DNA from: Blasia pusilla
Lineage: Eukaryota; Marchantiophyta; Marchantiopsida; Blasiales
Reading direction: 5' to 3'
Assembly: GCA_050084515.1 (NCBI GenBank)
Contig: CM114272.1
Span: forward strand, 53,444,001-53,508,000
DNA length: 64,000 nucleotides
Part shown: in pieces, positions 24,401 to 35,929 of the stretch
Numbering within the stretch: the first letter of the stretch is position 1
How the letters are laid out: every line of letters begins with the position of its first letter
Notes under the pieces: generated by a model
Seen by the model: only the letters and a program-made list of their open reading frames with translations
What the model was told of the DNA's origin: nothing
The model's database searches: none
Position numbers and translations under genes: made by a program

Positions 24401-25109
24401 GAGGAAAAAAAGTTGTTATCGAGCGAATGAATCCTACGCTAGACGAAATAATGCCGTATGGTGCTCATCAGGTAGACCGTTATTTTTGGGGGATTTAAGC
24501 CGTTTCACCTACGAGTCGTGTGGTTTGAGCTCCGATCGTTAAGGTCTGATTTTCGACGACGTTAAGAATGTCGAAGAGCCCGGGAATTGGTAAGCGAAAG
24601 GTTTCGGCACGGAATTGAATTTCTCCGATAGCTGCCACTCAATAATAAGTTTGGATTGTGTTGTGCAGGGAATGTACCAAAACGACTTTCTGGGGTTGGA
24701 GTTCAGCAACGTGGAGATTAACGGAGTGATAATGGGGCCACCCATTCAGGGTCGTGACATTTTGGAACAGAACTACCAGATAGACTTGAGTAGGAGCAAA
24801 TGGGAGGATTTGGTGATCATCGTCGCCATGGTCATCGGCTACCGGATCATCTTCTTCATCATGATCAAATTTTCCGAGGATGTACAGCCCTTGATTCGAC
24901 ACTTCTTGTCCAGGTACTGGTTCAGCCAGCACCACAGTCGGGGGCGTCAGCAGTCCAACATCCAGATGCAGAACTCCAACACAGTGAGGCCCGTACAGGG
25001 CTCGCCATCCCCCGCCCATGAGCATGCGCCTCTGCAACATCACCGACACGTTTGGGCCCCATCCCCGTCTCCCCAGCATCAGTCAAACCCCAAACGAACC
25101 TTGCGCTAG
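21410..25109 (+). CDS. ABCG half-transporter (ABCG11/WBC type), ten exons
   Basis: Exons by GT-AG reading: 21,410-21,728; 21,866-21,945; 22,112-22,401; 22,537-22,708; 22,841-22,963; 23,083-23,217; 23,282-23,548; 23,704-24,063; 24,242-24,349; 24,669-25,109. They sum to 2,295 nt, or 764 residues, in one frame with a TAG stop. The ATP-binding domain comes first: Walker [10 protein letters not shown] (92-100), signature LSGGE (198-202), Walker B RVLFLDEP (217-224), H-loop His 255. The membrane domain follows from about residue 400, with [20 protein letters not shown] as first helix and [21 protein letters not shown], typical of ABCG11-like members, before the last helices. This order is that of half-transporters, which dimerise in the plasma membrane; Arabidopsis ABCG11 relatives export cuticular lipids and cutin precursors. 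The His/Pro/Gln-rich C-terminal tail is longer than I expect. Introns are short (64-319 bp). All motifs are intact, so it is probably functional; the exact substrate is unknown. Confidence 0.95.
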
Positions 25110-28100
25110 TGAAGGATTGGTCCAGCCAACGATCGATCCACTGTTTCACTCTCCAGTATAACTATACGTCCAGCCCAAAAATTTATGACCGTGGATCGGT
25201 AGCATTGTCTTCTCCTGCAGGTGGTGATGAAAACAGTCATTGCATCTGAGAGAGAGGGAGAGTTCCAGGACAGATTAATAATGGATTATTCACGTCGTTT
25301 GGTTGCTGTAATTATTCAGCCCCTGGGAAACTAAGAACTAGAGAGACAGATGCCTTGAAATGTGATATAGACTATTCATCCCTGCCCCGAGAACATCGTT
25401 CTTCACGCGATGAAGATATATGTGGTCAGTCCTGCTTCAATTCATCCTTTTGTAATTTTACGGCGTTGGTTGATCTTCTCGAGGTACATAGTACAACTGA
25501 GACTCAGCGGCCTGTTTCCAACGTTACAGCATTCTCCGTGACGTAGTGAAATTCCTCGTCGCTGGAGTTGTATTTTCTGACCGTGGCAAGCAAGCGAAGC
25601 ATGCTCGCTCAAAGCCTTGAAGACTTCCAGACTCTAGACTACGGTAAACGAGCGAGCGAGTGAGCGAGCGAGATATAGATAAGATATTCGAAACCGCATG
25701 TTTTTTGAGACAAGGATCAGGGAAGCGCAGAAACAGGCCTCTTCGGGGAGCTAGATTCATCATCATAAACATTCTTCTCAAGAAGATTTAGATAGCCTAC
25801 AATTGTAAGTACTGTTGCTCTAGGATTATGGGAATTTCTCAAGGCTAATTTAAACTTATTCATCTTCTGTCATCGGATGACTGCTTGCTTTTGGGTGGAT
25901 CCAATCCTATTCCTCTTGCCTGGATCAGTCTTCGGTTGCTTGTGAAGTGTCTCCCAACACACCGGCCCACCCACAGACCCACCTCTGCATCCGTGCCACG
26001 ATGTTGGCGTGGTCGTGTGCGGTCTATCAAGGATCAGTCCAGTTCTATTGGTCTCCCATGCGTCCGTGTTGTCGTTAGTGTTGATTCGACACTGGATGGA
26101 AAATAATACTAGGGGCAACATCTTTCCTTATGGACACAGATTGATCGTTACTTCCGTAATACAACCCTAAAATCCCGCGGCGTTGCCTTCATCGGGGCAC
26201 ATGTGGAATGGATTTGTAGCGAAAGAGTAAGCGGAGTAGGTCGATAGAATGAATACGGGGAAATGATGAAGGATCGGGGCAGGTGAGATGTCGGGCTTCC
26301 ACATGTGCATGTGCGGACGGAGATTCTGTTACGAATGGCGAGAGTTTAGGTGGAGGGAGGGAGAGCACTGCAAAATCCGCGAACCAAGTTAGACGTAAGG
26401 AGGATTAGTAAAAACCACACGCCTAAAGTGTGTAGTCGACCAGGCCTAAATTCCGGAATGAAGGCCTGGTCCGTCGTGTTTAGATTCGAGGATGGGTCAT
26501 TATGAACGAGAGCAATTCTCGCGAGAGTATGAAAAAGGTGTACGTGGGTCGGTCCGATCGTGGCTGTCTCGGGGCGTTGGCTGCACTTCGTTACGAGCCC
26601 CACCGGATGGTGTGATCTCTCAAATTGCGAACCACCTACACCCACTGACTTCTCCTTTATGTTTCATCGAGGCAGGTAACTCGGTAACTCCTCTTCGCTT
26701 CGCGGAACCCGACTCTCTTGCCCCCTTTCTCAGGGAAAGAGAGAGAGCATTTAGAGCGGAGGAAAGGAGGGAAAAAGACTTCACTGAGTCACTGACTGAC
26801 CAGTCGGAATCTCGCTGCTCCGCTAGGTGCACTCATATACAGTTGCATGTGGAGCGGGCGGGCTATTCCAGCAGCATTTATTCTTGCTGGCAGCTATGGG
26901 GCAGTCGCAGACGACGACGAAGCTCTCTTCCCGACTTACGGGGCTTCTGGACCCCGAGATCAGTAGTCTCAGCGTCTCACCTCCATCATAATAAGAATAA
27001 TAATGAACTGGGGTCGTGTTTCCTCCGACTGACAACAGGAGGTGAAGATTACCGTCTGGTAAATTCCGTGCTTTGCAAAGTCGCGGGAGGAATCGGGGGA
27101 TGGGCGGAGTTGCTAGTCTGCCTGACTCTGCCGTACGCATGATGGACCGAGCAGGCAGACAGGCAGGCCGCAAGCGAGCAAGCAAGCACGGTGGTGGTGG
27201 GGTGTGTGTTAGCACCGATCCCTCCTTCCGATCCCAGCATTGAAGTACAGTCCGAGGGCATTGATGATTGTTGGCTGGTTGCCAACGGGCACCACCACCG
27301 TCTCTCACATCCCCCGTAGGGGCTCGAATGACGCAATAAATGCTGCAACAGTGATAACTACCACGTTCTTCTCGCGTTAAGAGCCCGGGTCTACAAAGCT
27401 GGAGTGCCATCCACCACCCTTACCCGGTTTCACGCCGGTTTTCCTCGTCATCTGATTATCGCTCCTGAATCCGCGCTTGTCACAGTTCTTTGTCTCTCTC
27501 GGACTCGCTCTCGGACGCATTCAATCGGTCGTTGCGTGTAACGATTCTCGAATCACGAGTTGAACACTCTGGAAGTTCCTCGGCCAACCCAAATTCCGGG
27601 TTTTCGTCCACCTGGAATTCCATTACTTCTTCCCATCGTGTTTCGCGGAGCCTGTAGAGAGACAGAGAGAAAGAAAGACGCGGGGAATTCTCTCTTGTGC
27701 GCCGGGCATAGGACATTTGTTTACCCCGATGGGGTTTCACGTTTGTGATGTCCAGCGCCTCTCTCTCTAGTCAGCTGACCTGCTTCTTTCCTCCTCCGCG
27801 AGTCCGCACACAGCATCCGCGATTCAGCATTCTCACGGTGAGCGTCTGGGGAACAAACCCGACCATGATTGATCGCCTTAATGTGCCATGCCATGCATAC
27901 AGGAAATCCTCGCCAGTAGAAAATAAGTGACACGAGTTTCCTGATGCGCCATCCTCGTCGCAAATTGACTGTCGTTTCTTGTGATCTTCCTTAGACGCAG
28001 CTTCTTCTCATCTTCTGCTGCTGTTCTGTCAGGATCAGTGATCTCACCCTTGATGACTGTTACCCGCAAGCCGCAAGTGGTTATTTTTTTTCCTTCCTCA

Positions 28101-30296
28101 TCCTAATGGGCATGAGGATTAGGAAGCACATCGCGACTCGCAGCGCACACCTCTACGTGAGCCCTCTCGTGAAGCTTTCTGAGAGTGAGTGAGGGGCAAA
28201 GGATGCTGGATCTCCCCAAGATCATGCGCTCTATCCTACTTCGAGTGTAGGCGGGGCAACGTCAATTCTTCCTCAATCGTCAACTTCTCCTTTTCTCTCT
28301 CTCCGGATAAGATGCACGAGGCCAGCACCACTCAATACCTAGCTCGCCATCGCTCGCTCAGTACAGCTAGTACACCGATCCGGCAGAGCATTCAATTTCA
28401 ACGTCATTAAATGATCTCGAAGGAGAGGTTTGATTAGCACTGACCCCGCGACAAGTACTGGCACATGCGTCATCCATGGACAGTGCGAGATATCCCGCGG
28501 GTGTGCATCGAAATCTGCTCTCTAAGCATCCACCGCGAGTCTGTAGCTGGGTTGTGAGAGGTGAGCCACACCATTCGTGGGTCGCACAACCGGCGCAGGA
28601 TAATATGAGATATCACGAACACGGGGCAGAGCTGGGATGATCTAGGGATTATTTCTGTTGTGGCAGAAGTGATGAATGATTCACGAGTCCATGAATTTCG
28701 CGGCCTCTGCAATGCGCCAGATTCCATCCTTAAACATGTCGTTAAATGGGATTCCATCAGAGCCTGTCAAAAGTGTAAACTTTTGACCACCTCGTGCAGA
28801 GGATTATCGTTGTACACTGCTCTAATGCATCGTCGTTTCTCTTGGAGATCATGGCGCAGTTTGATATTAGATTTAAGTGTCTAGACCTTCTTAACCACAA
28901 AAGGAGATTCCCAACTATCGGCTGACTCCATCGCCCATCTGGACTCTCGTGATCCGAACGAAGCCCTGATTATATGCAAGATCTGAAACGCTACAGCTTT
29001 AAATAGTCGTCTGCATTCTGAGTGATGTCTCTCCTACAAGCGCGCTGCGGCTCCTGCTAATCTTCTGGACGAGAGTATGTACATACGTGCCCATTCCGAT
29101 TTCTGACAAGCAGCTACACATCTAACATCGCTAATTAATAGTTGCGCACTACAGTGACACTTTGACGTCGTTTCTTGATCAATGGAAGCCATTCGCTTGC
29201 AATCCGTCTCATCTCTTGTAAATGTTCGTGTCACCTGCCAGCCCTTTGATCGCTCCAGCAGCCGCAATACGAAGCAGCTTAGCAGACCACCGCTCGCTGC
29301 ATTGGATCTTATCGTCCATCCATGTTGGCGGAGGGTGATTCACGGATGTGGATCGCCTAGCAGTTCGAGCTGCTACGAAGCAAGCTCGATCATGTTCGTG
29401 CCACCGCTGTGCACAGCTGTAAAAGATCAAATTATTTATCGCTGTCCTTCCTTCTTGCGTGAATAAATGGAGAGATCTATACATAGTTAGATACCTGCAT
29501 CCTCCCCTTCTCATATCTACTGTCCGCCTACAGTATCTTCACAAAACCCGTCTTTCGATTCGTGCCCCCAGCCCACTCCAGCAGGCAACTCGGCCAACCA
29601 GGCATGCTGTTATCGTTAATTTAACCAAGAACAGTGACATCCGAGTCTGGATAAATGTTTATGGAATTGAGGATGCGTTTGGGATCATCACTGGGGAGTG
29701 CTTCTTTTCCTCCGCACTAACTACGTAGCTGCTGCTGCACGCTCCGCAGCCCAAACGCTATCGCGCATAAAGTGGTTGACAGATGCAGCTGTGAGATATC
29801 TCGCTGCTTCAAGCACACCTGCAGGCAGGGCGTCGAGTTCTGACAAAGCATGCGCTTTGACGATGGCGATTGACGTCTTGAATTGCGCACGGTGCTGCTC
29901 TAATGTTGCAATAAAAGGAAATAGAAGCTATGGCTGTTCTAGAGTTCTAGCGTTGCAGCGTCCATCCAAGCAACAGCAAAGTTCGCTCTGTAGAGTCTAT
30001 GATGCCTCTCGCTATCTTTCACGTACGGATCACTTTTAGCCTCTGACAGACCTCCAGACATGAATATCTCCAAACTGCTCAAGAGTACGTACATGCATGC
30101 CTTTACTACCTCTATTCTTCCTCTTCAATCCAAGCGCACCCTGAAACGAAACCGCCAAACTCCAGCTGCAAAAGTTCGGCCACGAGCTGCTGAAATGTCA
30201 CCCCCATTCGCAGGGGATTTAGGATGAGGCCACTGCTTCTCTCCTGCCGAATTGCACGCAGGTCTACTAAAGTAGAAAACGATGAACTTCAATAAA
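25110..30296. other. GC-richer intergenic stretch, no gene assigned
   Basis: The first ~200 bp is presumably the ABCG 3' untranslated region. The rest has GC content like the gene neighbourhood, lacks recognisable transposon proteins, and holds long frames (26,492-27,142 plus; 26,823-27,410 minus) that overlap in opposite directions, are low in complexity and match no family I know. Noncoding transcripts or exons too short to see are possible. Confidence 0.35.
26438..26471. repeat. 34-bp near-perfect palindrome
   Basis: GACCAGGCCT at the left pairs with AGGCCTGGTC at the right, and the centre ATTCCGGAAT is itself palindromic; only the two dinucleotides between these blocks mismatch. It could bind a dimeric factor or form a cruciform. 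Confidence 0.6.
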
Positions 30297-30430
30297 AACG
30301 CTTGATGGAAAACCCATCAGAGATACAAAAGACGGGGGCAGAGAGAGCAAAAAAAACCCGCAGGCCCTAACCGGCCCTGAAAAGAAAGGGTCAACTAAAG
30401 TCACGACCCGAGAAACCGTCGCCTCATTCC
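30297..30430 (-). mobile_element. 3' end of a non-LTR retroelement
   Basis: The first ~35 bp (AAAAACG..TGATGGAAAACCCATC) and a looser ~100-bp continuation match 44,543-44,660, the 3' untranslated end of element B, in the same minus orientation. It reads as a severely 5'-truncated insertion. The DNA to its right (30,431-30,842) has an open minus-strand frame with no recognised domain. Confidence 0.65.
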
Positions 30431-31110
30431 GCCCGGTACCAATCACTGCTCTATACTCTAGAGGGCAGTTGGTGTCATAAAGATCGGAGATGATGTAATG
30501 ATCGCTTCTCCAATGCCCCTTCGGTCCACCAACGTACAACTGCCTCGCCACAGGAGCGCGCTCAGTTCCACACTTTGTTTGTTTTCTCCTGCGCCAATCA
30601 GAGAGCGCTGTTCCATCAAACAAAGTAGCAAACAAACACTCCTCCCGCTTCGCGTTCGACGAGCCATAGCGCCAACAAACTCCTATTTCTGGTCTTCTGT
30701 GCGGACATGGACATGGCCACAACAGACCGACGCTCGTTGTATTGCATGTTGTTATGTTACCTTTTTCAACGCTTAACAAAATTTCGTGTTCGTTGGTTAA
30801 CGTTTGGGGACAATAGGGCGTGTCAATGCTGGGCCATCCCACATAGGATCAATATAAATTTACAGAAAACATAAAACAGAGAAATTTTTAAAAATAAACT
30901 TCCCCATGGGCCTGGCACCTCGGATAGGTAACCGTTCCTCTATCCGGGCTATCAGATAAATTTGTCCGGACCTATAAATGACACCCCCTAATACGTCCGC
31001 GTTGGAGTGACATCTATCACATCATAAACCGCAAACTGGTGTCGATGGATTTCTTACACTACAAACTATAGTCCACTTTTTTTCTAGTAAAACGGATGAG
31101 ATCTATTTAT

Positions 31111-31130
31111 TTATATATATATATATATAT
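31111..31130. repeat. (TA)n tail
   Basis: An uninterrupted TA dinucleotide run at the 3' border of element A. Simple-repeat tails are common at non-LTR 3' ends. Confidence 0.75.
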
Positions 31131-31370
31131 CCATTTTATTATAAAATAAACCTCTAAAGAGGATAAAGAAAGGTAATAACAATTCAAAAGAGGAGTCAAC
31201 AAATGCATAAAAGAAAATGGCAACAAGCCAACGCAAACACCGGCTCAACTAGCTACACGGTTGATAGCCTGAAACAAATCTGACAAGAACACCAGTGGTT
31301 GGTCAGACGTGAATGGACGACGAGGCGAGCGAGCCCCCACCACCTCTGCACGACGTATCAATGCCAAGGC

Positions 31371-32894
31371 TTATGCACGTTGTAAGGCCACTGAGATGCA
31401 TTGCCGAAAATAAGTAGTAACTACCGAGAGAGAAGGACTACAAGAAGGGGCAAGATGATGATTCTCGAGGGAGTGGTGAGCACATGTTTTCAGGAAAGTA
31501 TCAAAAGATATATGTAAATGACTGAATACTTCCACTGCAAAAGGAATAAATCCATCAGTCGCATGTCTCACAACATAACTTAACTCCTTGATTCTTGCTG
31601 CAGCTTCGGCTGCCAAACCTTTGGTATATGCAGCTCGACACACCAAGTCAGAACGTGTTGGATCAGAAACCATCACATCACCTAGTGTCCGGAATCCACC
31701 TCGAGACATAACAAGATCCACTCTCCGACGAGAGGTTGCTTGTGTGGTTGAAGGTAGGACATGGAGTTGCTCTTGCCCAACGGTGTATCTTGCAATACGA
31801 GGCACCGATGCTATTGCCTCTCTAATGACATCATGTGTGGTCGTTTGTTCTCCGCATACACAATTCGGCACACCTAAGAGAGAAGGATGGGGAAGTCCAA
31901 GACATAACAACAAAGCTGTCGAGAATATACTTCGAGGAAGACGAAATGGAAGAATAAGAGGATTTGCAGGAAGCCACGCCCCCGCTTCGATACCCGCACA
32001 TGAACGTAGACGAGCTCGATTAGCGTCAGAGGATGCCTCGGAGAGAATGCTGGAAAATTTGATTTGATGCAGATTCTTGGAGATATGCTCTTGAAGTCGA
32101 TCAAGCCCTTCCATAATCAGTTGACTGAAAGGGGGTAGAATTACTTGTGTAGCAAGAGGAAGAAGAGCTCGTGCAGATCTCAGTTGTTGTTGAAATAACA
32201 AGTCCCCCTCGTCTACATGGGCGATATGATCCATCAAGATAGGTGTATCTCCTTGGAGAAACCTTGAAGCCATAATCCGTACTACCAACGCCCAACGCCC
32301 CAAAAAGGTTGCGGGAGCAGATGCGACTGTGGAGGACAGTCCCACCCCTCCAAAAGAAATAGGCAAGATAGCTTGTCGTGAAGCAAAGACACCATCCTCT
32401 CCCTCAAAGGTATTCGGGCCAAGAAGTTGACCAAAAGTTGCCAAGATAGAAGCATCAAAAGAGGCCAACCTATGTAAGAACCTTGAAGTGGGAGGACAAG
32501 TGCCAAGAAGGTAGGAAGGACGTCGTAGAAAACATTGGGAGAGAATCCCATAAGCCACTCGGGGATCCCCTAGATGAGGTAAAAAATGAAGCCATTCCAC
32601 GTCTTTCAAAAGGGCCTCATCCAAGAACTTTGAGACATAGTCGATGAAGCCCTTTGGGATCGCAAGAACTCTAACCCCTTCAATGTAGATGGGAAAATCA
32701 TAAGTAGGTGGGATGAAAGTTGAGGGAAGGCATGAAGGAGACCATACTCCACATTTACTAGGTTGGACTTTAAGGTTTAAGAAAGAGAGTTGCTCCTCGA
32801 AGTGGGTATGAGCAGGAACCACTTCAGAAGAAGGACCTATAATGTGAGTGTCATCAGCAATAGAAGGGAAAAGACAAGATGGAAATGCTTGCAT
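31371..32894 (-). pseudogene. Element A: RT active site to restriction-like endonuclease
   Basis: A 507-residue open frame, the longest in the window. It opens with the RT catalytic motif IADDTHIIGP (FADD type), followed by thumb-like sequence (SFGGVGLSSTVA). Near residue 345 comes PNCVCGEQTTTHD, the position of the CCHC motif in R2-like proteins; part of it seems deleted. Then QEQLHVLPS, RRRVDLVMSRGGFRTLGDVMVSDP (here D-x12-D, as in the R-P-D...D/E core of restriction-like endonucleases), AAARIKELSY with the conserved Lys and Tyr, and FIPFAVEVFS. In R2-type elements this nuclease nicks the target and the RT copies the element RNA from the nick. The frame ends at a TAA just after VALQRA; similar sequence to B continues beyond it, so the true stop was probably further on. 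The 5' part of RT is in other frames (33,074-33,623), so the copy is inactive. Confidence 0.75.
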
Positions 32895-33073
32895 TGATGC
32901 TCAAAGGGCACAAAAATAGGCAATGGCAAAGAGTGGGCCACCCATGGGATCACCTTGACGTGTGCCACAAGCCGATTGTAGAATACTATACTCCCCAAAA
33001 GTAGCATGATGGAATAGATAATGGGCGTATCATAGGCATAGAAGGAGCGAACAAATGGAATGAGGCTCGCGAG

Positions 33074-33623
33074 TTATCCTCTTGCACAACATAACTCCTC
33101 AAAGATGGTTGCACGAGAAATTGAATTGAATGTGTTAGCCATATCGACTTGAATTGCTACCCAATTTGGATGAATATCAAGAGTGGAGCGAATCCCATGT
33201 ACCACAACCTCACAACCTCCAAGAGTTGCCACTCCAAATTGATGAGGAAATAAGTGGGCACTAAAGTGAGGATGAAATTGCAAGCATAGGGATCGACTAA
33301 CCAAGCGGTATGTATAAAACCTCTCCAATAGCCAAAGGGCGCACACCTGAAGGAGGCTTATCCATAGCCAACAAACGACAAGCCCCTAAGAGCCTAGAGA
33401 TAGAGAATGCGAGACGACCTGCCGCCATATATGCACACACCTTATAAAGAGAGACAAAGCCACTTGCTGAATTTGCTGGGATAAAGCAATCGCGGAGATG
33501 CTCAAAAACCATCCCTGATAGGCCCCCTTGCTGATAAGCGAGGAGTATGCAGAAAAGCCCTTGTGAAAACCTCCAAGTCAAGGTTCCTTGTATAGTCTTC
33601 CACAAAAGGTGGAGCATCGCCAC
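33074..33623 (-). pseudogene. Element A: RT fingers and motif A
   Basis: Two overlapping frames carry GGLSGMVFEHLRD, LLAMDKPPSGVRPLAIGEVLY, and then ATLGGCEVVVHGIRSTLDIHPNWVAIQVDMANTFNSISR. QVDMANTFN contains the catalytic Asp of motif A, with NTFN where B has NAFN. The break between the frames lies near 33,300. It continues towards FADD at 32,850, with ~180 bp between that carry more stops. Confidence 0.75.
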
Positions 33624-33963
33624 TTGAAGGAGGATGAAGAGCTTCTAAGAGAGCCATTGTTTCCGCACTTGGAACCGCCGGAGAAAGAGGATCCAATGCT
33701 CAAGATGCACGTGAAAACTCACCAACCTGCCCCAAAATTAGACTTCGTCGAAGGCGTTGTTGTATTGAAGGCCTCCCATGATTGGCATGTTGAGTGGGAT
33801 GAGCCGCAGCTAAGGCCTTTGCTCGAAGTACATGCTCACTCTGAAGATTCTTCCAATCCCCAGACATAAAGCGTTGAGTACGTGTGGAGGTTTCACGATG
33901 ACCCGTTGCAACACCCCTTGGAGGGAGGACTAAAACCCATTTTGGGAAGAGTAATAGGAGATA

Positions 33964-34769
33964 TCAAACATTTATATTTGTGGGGTCACGCGCTAACCTT
34001 TCTAATGGGAAAAGCAAAGCTTGTTGGGTGATGGGACGAAGAGCAATAGGAATGCGAGTGCAGAGTCTAGGACGAGGAAGACCTGGATGGAAAGAGCGAA
34101 GGAGATCAATTTGGCTTAACCAGGTCCAAGCACTTATTGTAGGGAGTGTAGTAGGAGGTGGTATCGGGTTAGAGATTGAAGGCCCATGCATGGATCGATG
34201 GTACCGTTGATGCCTTTTGATCCCATTAGGAGCAAACTCCTTACCGCAAGGTATGCAACGAACCTTTGGTACAAATGGAGAGGTAGAAGGGTTACAAGGA
34301 GAGGAGGTAGGAGGTGCAAGAGGTGGTGATTCCGACAATAAGGGGGTAAGTAGGCTGGGGAAGGAGGAGGAGGAAGAGGGGAGATTCGGGTAGAAGAGAT
34401 GGGAGTTGGAAGCAAGGGCATAGATGAGATATGTGGGGATGGCAAAGTAGAAGGATTCGGTAATAATGGATTAAGATTAGGCTCAATAGGACAAGACGAA
34501 GAAGGAAGAAGAGGAGAATTCGGAAGAAATATAGCAAGTGTAATGGGTGTATTAGCATCTGGAGGAAAATGGCGAGATCTACGATGAAGAGGTGAACCAG
34601 GGGGAGAGATTACGATTATAGGAGGGCGTGTAAAACCAGATAAGCGAGTAGATGGAGAATCCAACTCCATCTCTGATGACATACAAGTAAAAGTAGGCAA
34701 GTCATCAAAGACAAGAAAAGACATATGAAATGTGGTTTGGAGAAAGCATGAGGATAACGAGCAAAGCAA
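33964..34769 (-). pseudogene. Element A: N-terminal proline-rich region and C2H2 finger
   Basis: CIPCGKEFAPNGIKRHQRYH (C-x2-C-x12-H-x3-H) lies near 34,210-34,270 in the frame 33,964-34,338. A long Pro/Ser-rich frame precedes it (to 34,769). Downstream of the finger, LPTISAWTWLSQIDLLRSFHPGLPRPRLCTRIPIALRPIT leads toward the RT. N-terminal C2H2 fingers in R2-type elements bind the target DNA; that role is inferred here. Confidence 0.65.
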
Positions 34770-35435
34770 AAGTAGTGGAATCCGTCCAAAAGAAATTTAG
34801 ATGGAGAGATGAAGATTAGGCAATACCAAATTTATGATTGAAAGTTACTATAAGAAAAATATAAAAAGAAATTAAAAAAGAAAAGTGATCTATATGGTAT
34901 CGGAAGAGATGGCTCAAGAATATGAATTTCTAATGTCCTTAAGGAAATGGCAAACGTATGTAGGGGCAAAATAGTAAGGTAAGGAGTTGAAAGAGCAAGG
35001 AAGACTTTTGGGAGGAATTGACCTAAAACAAACCCGTACACCAAAATAGGCGCCTACAGAGAAGAAGAAGAAAAAAAAGAAAACCTACTTGATATCAAAA
35101 GAACGAGCTTGATAAGACGATCGAAACAAGCCCAAACACGTCCAAAAGAAAGTTATGAAAGAAATTAGAAACACCTAAAAAGAGGATGTGAGGAGTAAGT
35201 GAGCCACCCACCAATGACCGCTATGAGGGAATGAGTTCGTAATGTTGAACCCAGCCCATATCAAAAGATCCAAAAAAGCAAGAGGAATCCCTTAAACCGA
35301 TGGTAACCCGGTATTACTCTATAAGGAGAGCGTTATGTTTGAAATTGCGTATAGGAATCTATGAGCACATTTAGGAGAGAAGGAGGTCCAAAGATCCCAA
35401 GAACTTTGGAAAACTCACTCTTAAGTGGAAAAAAG

Positions 35436-35929
35436 AAGAACCCAAAGTTCAAGCTTGAGAAGATGAACACATTGGGCCTTAGATTGAAAAGATTGGATCT
35501 ACAAGCAAAATTCTACACGTCCCTCCATCTCCTCCGCCATAGTCCTCCTCCTCCATGTCCTCTCCATCTTCAAATCTTCCAACCATTAAATCTGCTTATA
35601 TTGATAATAGTGTAACCAGATGCAAAATTACCTCTAATGATTAACTTTTAAAGTTTACAAGTACCATTTCAAATTAATTTTCAGGAGATCTTATTGACTT
35701 AGACGGTTTGTTGAACTCTCTAGTGGTTTTAGCACATACTCATGCGATAAGATCTCTTTTTTCTTGTTTTAATGCCTCATTCATTGCTTGGGTTCATGTC
35801 ATGTTGGAAAACTTTGCAATCCAATCCGTAAGAGATCTTACTATTCCCGAAAAGTTTCTCACATAGGTCCAGTGTCGTATAGTAAAATCAACCAGTGTGT
35901 AAACTTCTTCCTCGTTAAGTGTTAGATAG
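35436..35929. other. No gene recognised
   Basis: Short mixed stretch between element A and an LTR-like repeat. No supported coding frame. Confidence 0.4.

Larger units (their letters stand above)
31105..35435 (-). mobile_element. R2-like non-LTR retroelement A
   Basis: Read on the minus strand, it has a ~650-bp 5' leader (35,435-34,770), a proline-rich N-terminal frame, a C2H2 zinc finger, RT motifs, a Cys/His segment and a restriction-like endonuclease, then a 3' tail ending in a TA run at 31,111-31,130. The 5' boundary comes from comparison with A' (40,505-42,260), where similarity stops at the equivalent point. Frameshifts lie between 32,900 and 34,000. Domain order is that of R2/NeSL-type elements. 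Confidence 0.75.

Noticed and set aside
26438-26475. Resemblance to miR166 on the minus strand (CGGACCAGG-CTTCATTCC)
   Set aside because: One base is inserted inside the mature region, and the surrounding palindrome has no loop, so no MIR166-type precursor can form.
26492-27410. Overlapping 216- and 195-residue frames on opposite strands
   Set aside because: Both are compositionally simple, overlap each other, lack splice support and have no recognisable domain.
30431-30842. 191-residue minus-strand frame
   Set aside because: Its end lies in the retroelement 3' tail and the rest matches no domain I know; probably a chance frame.
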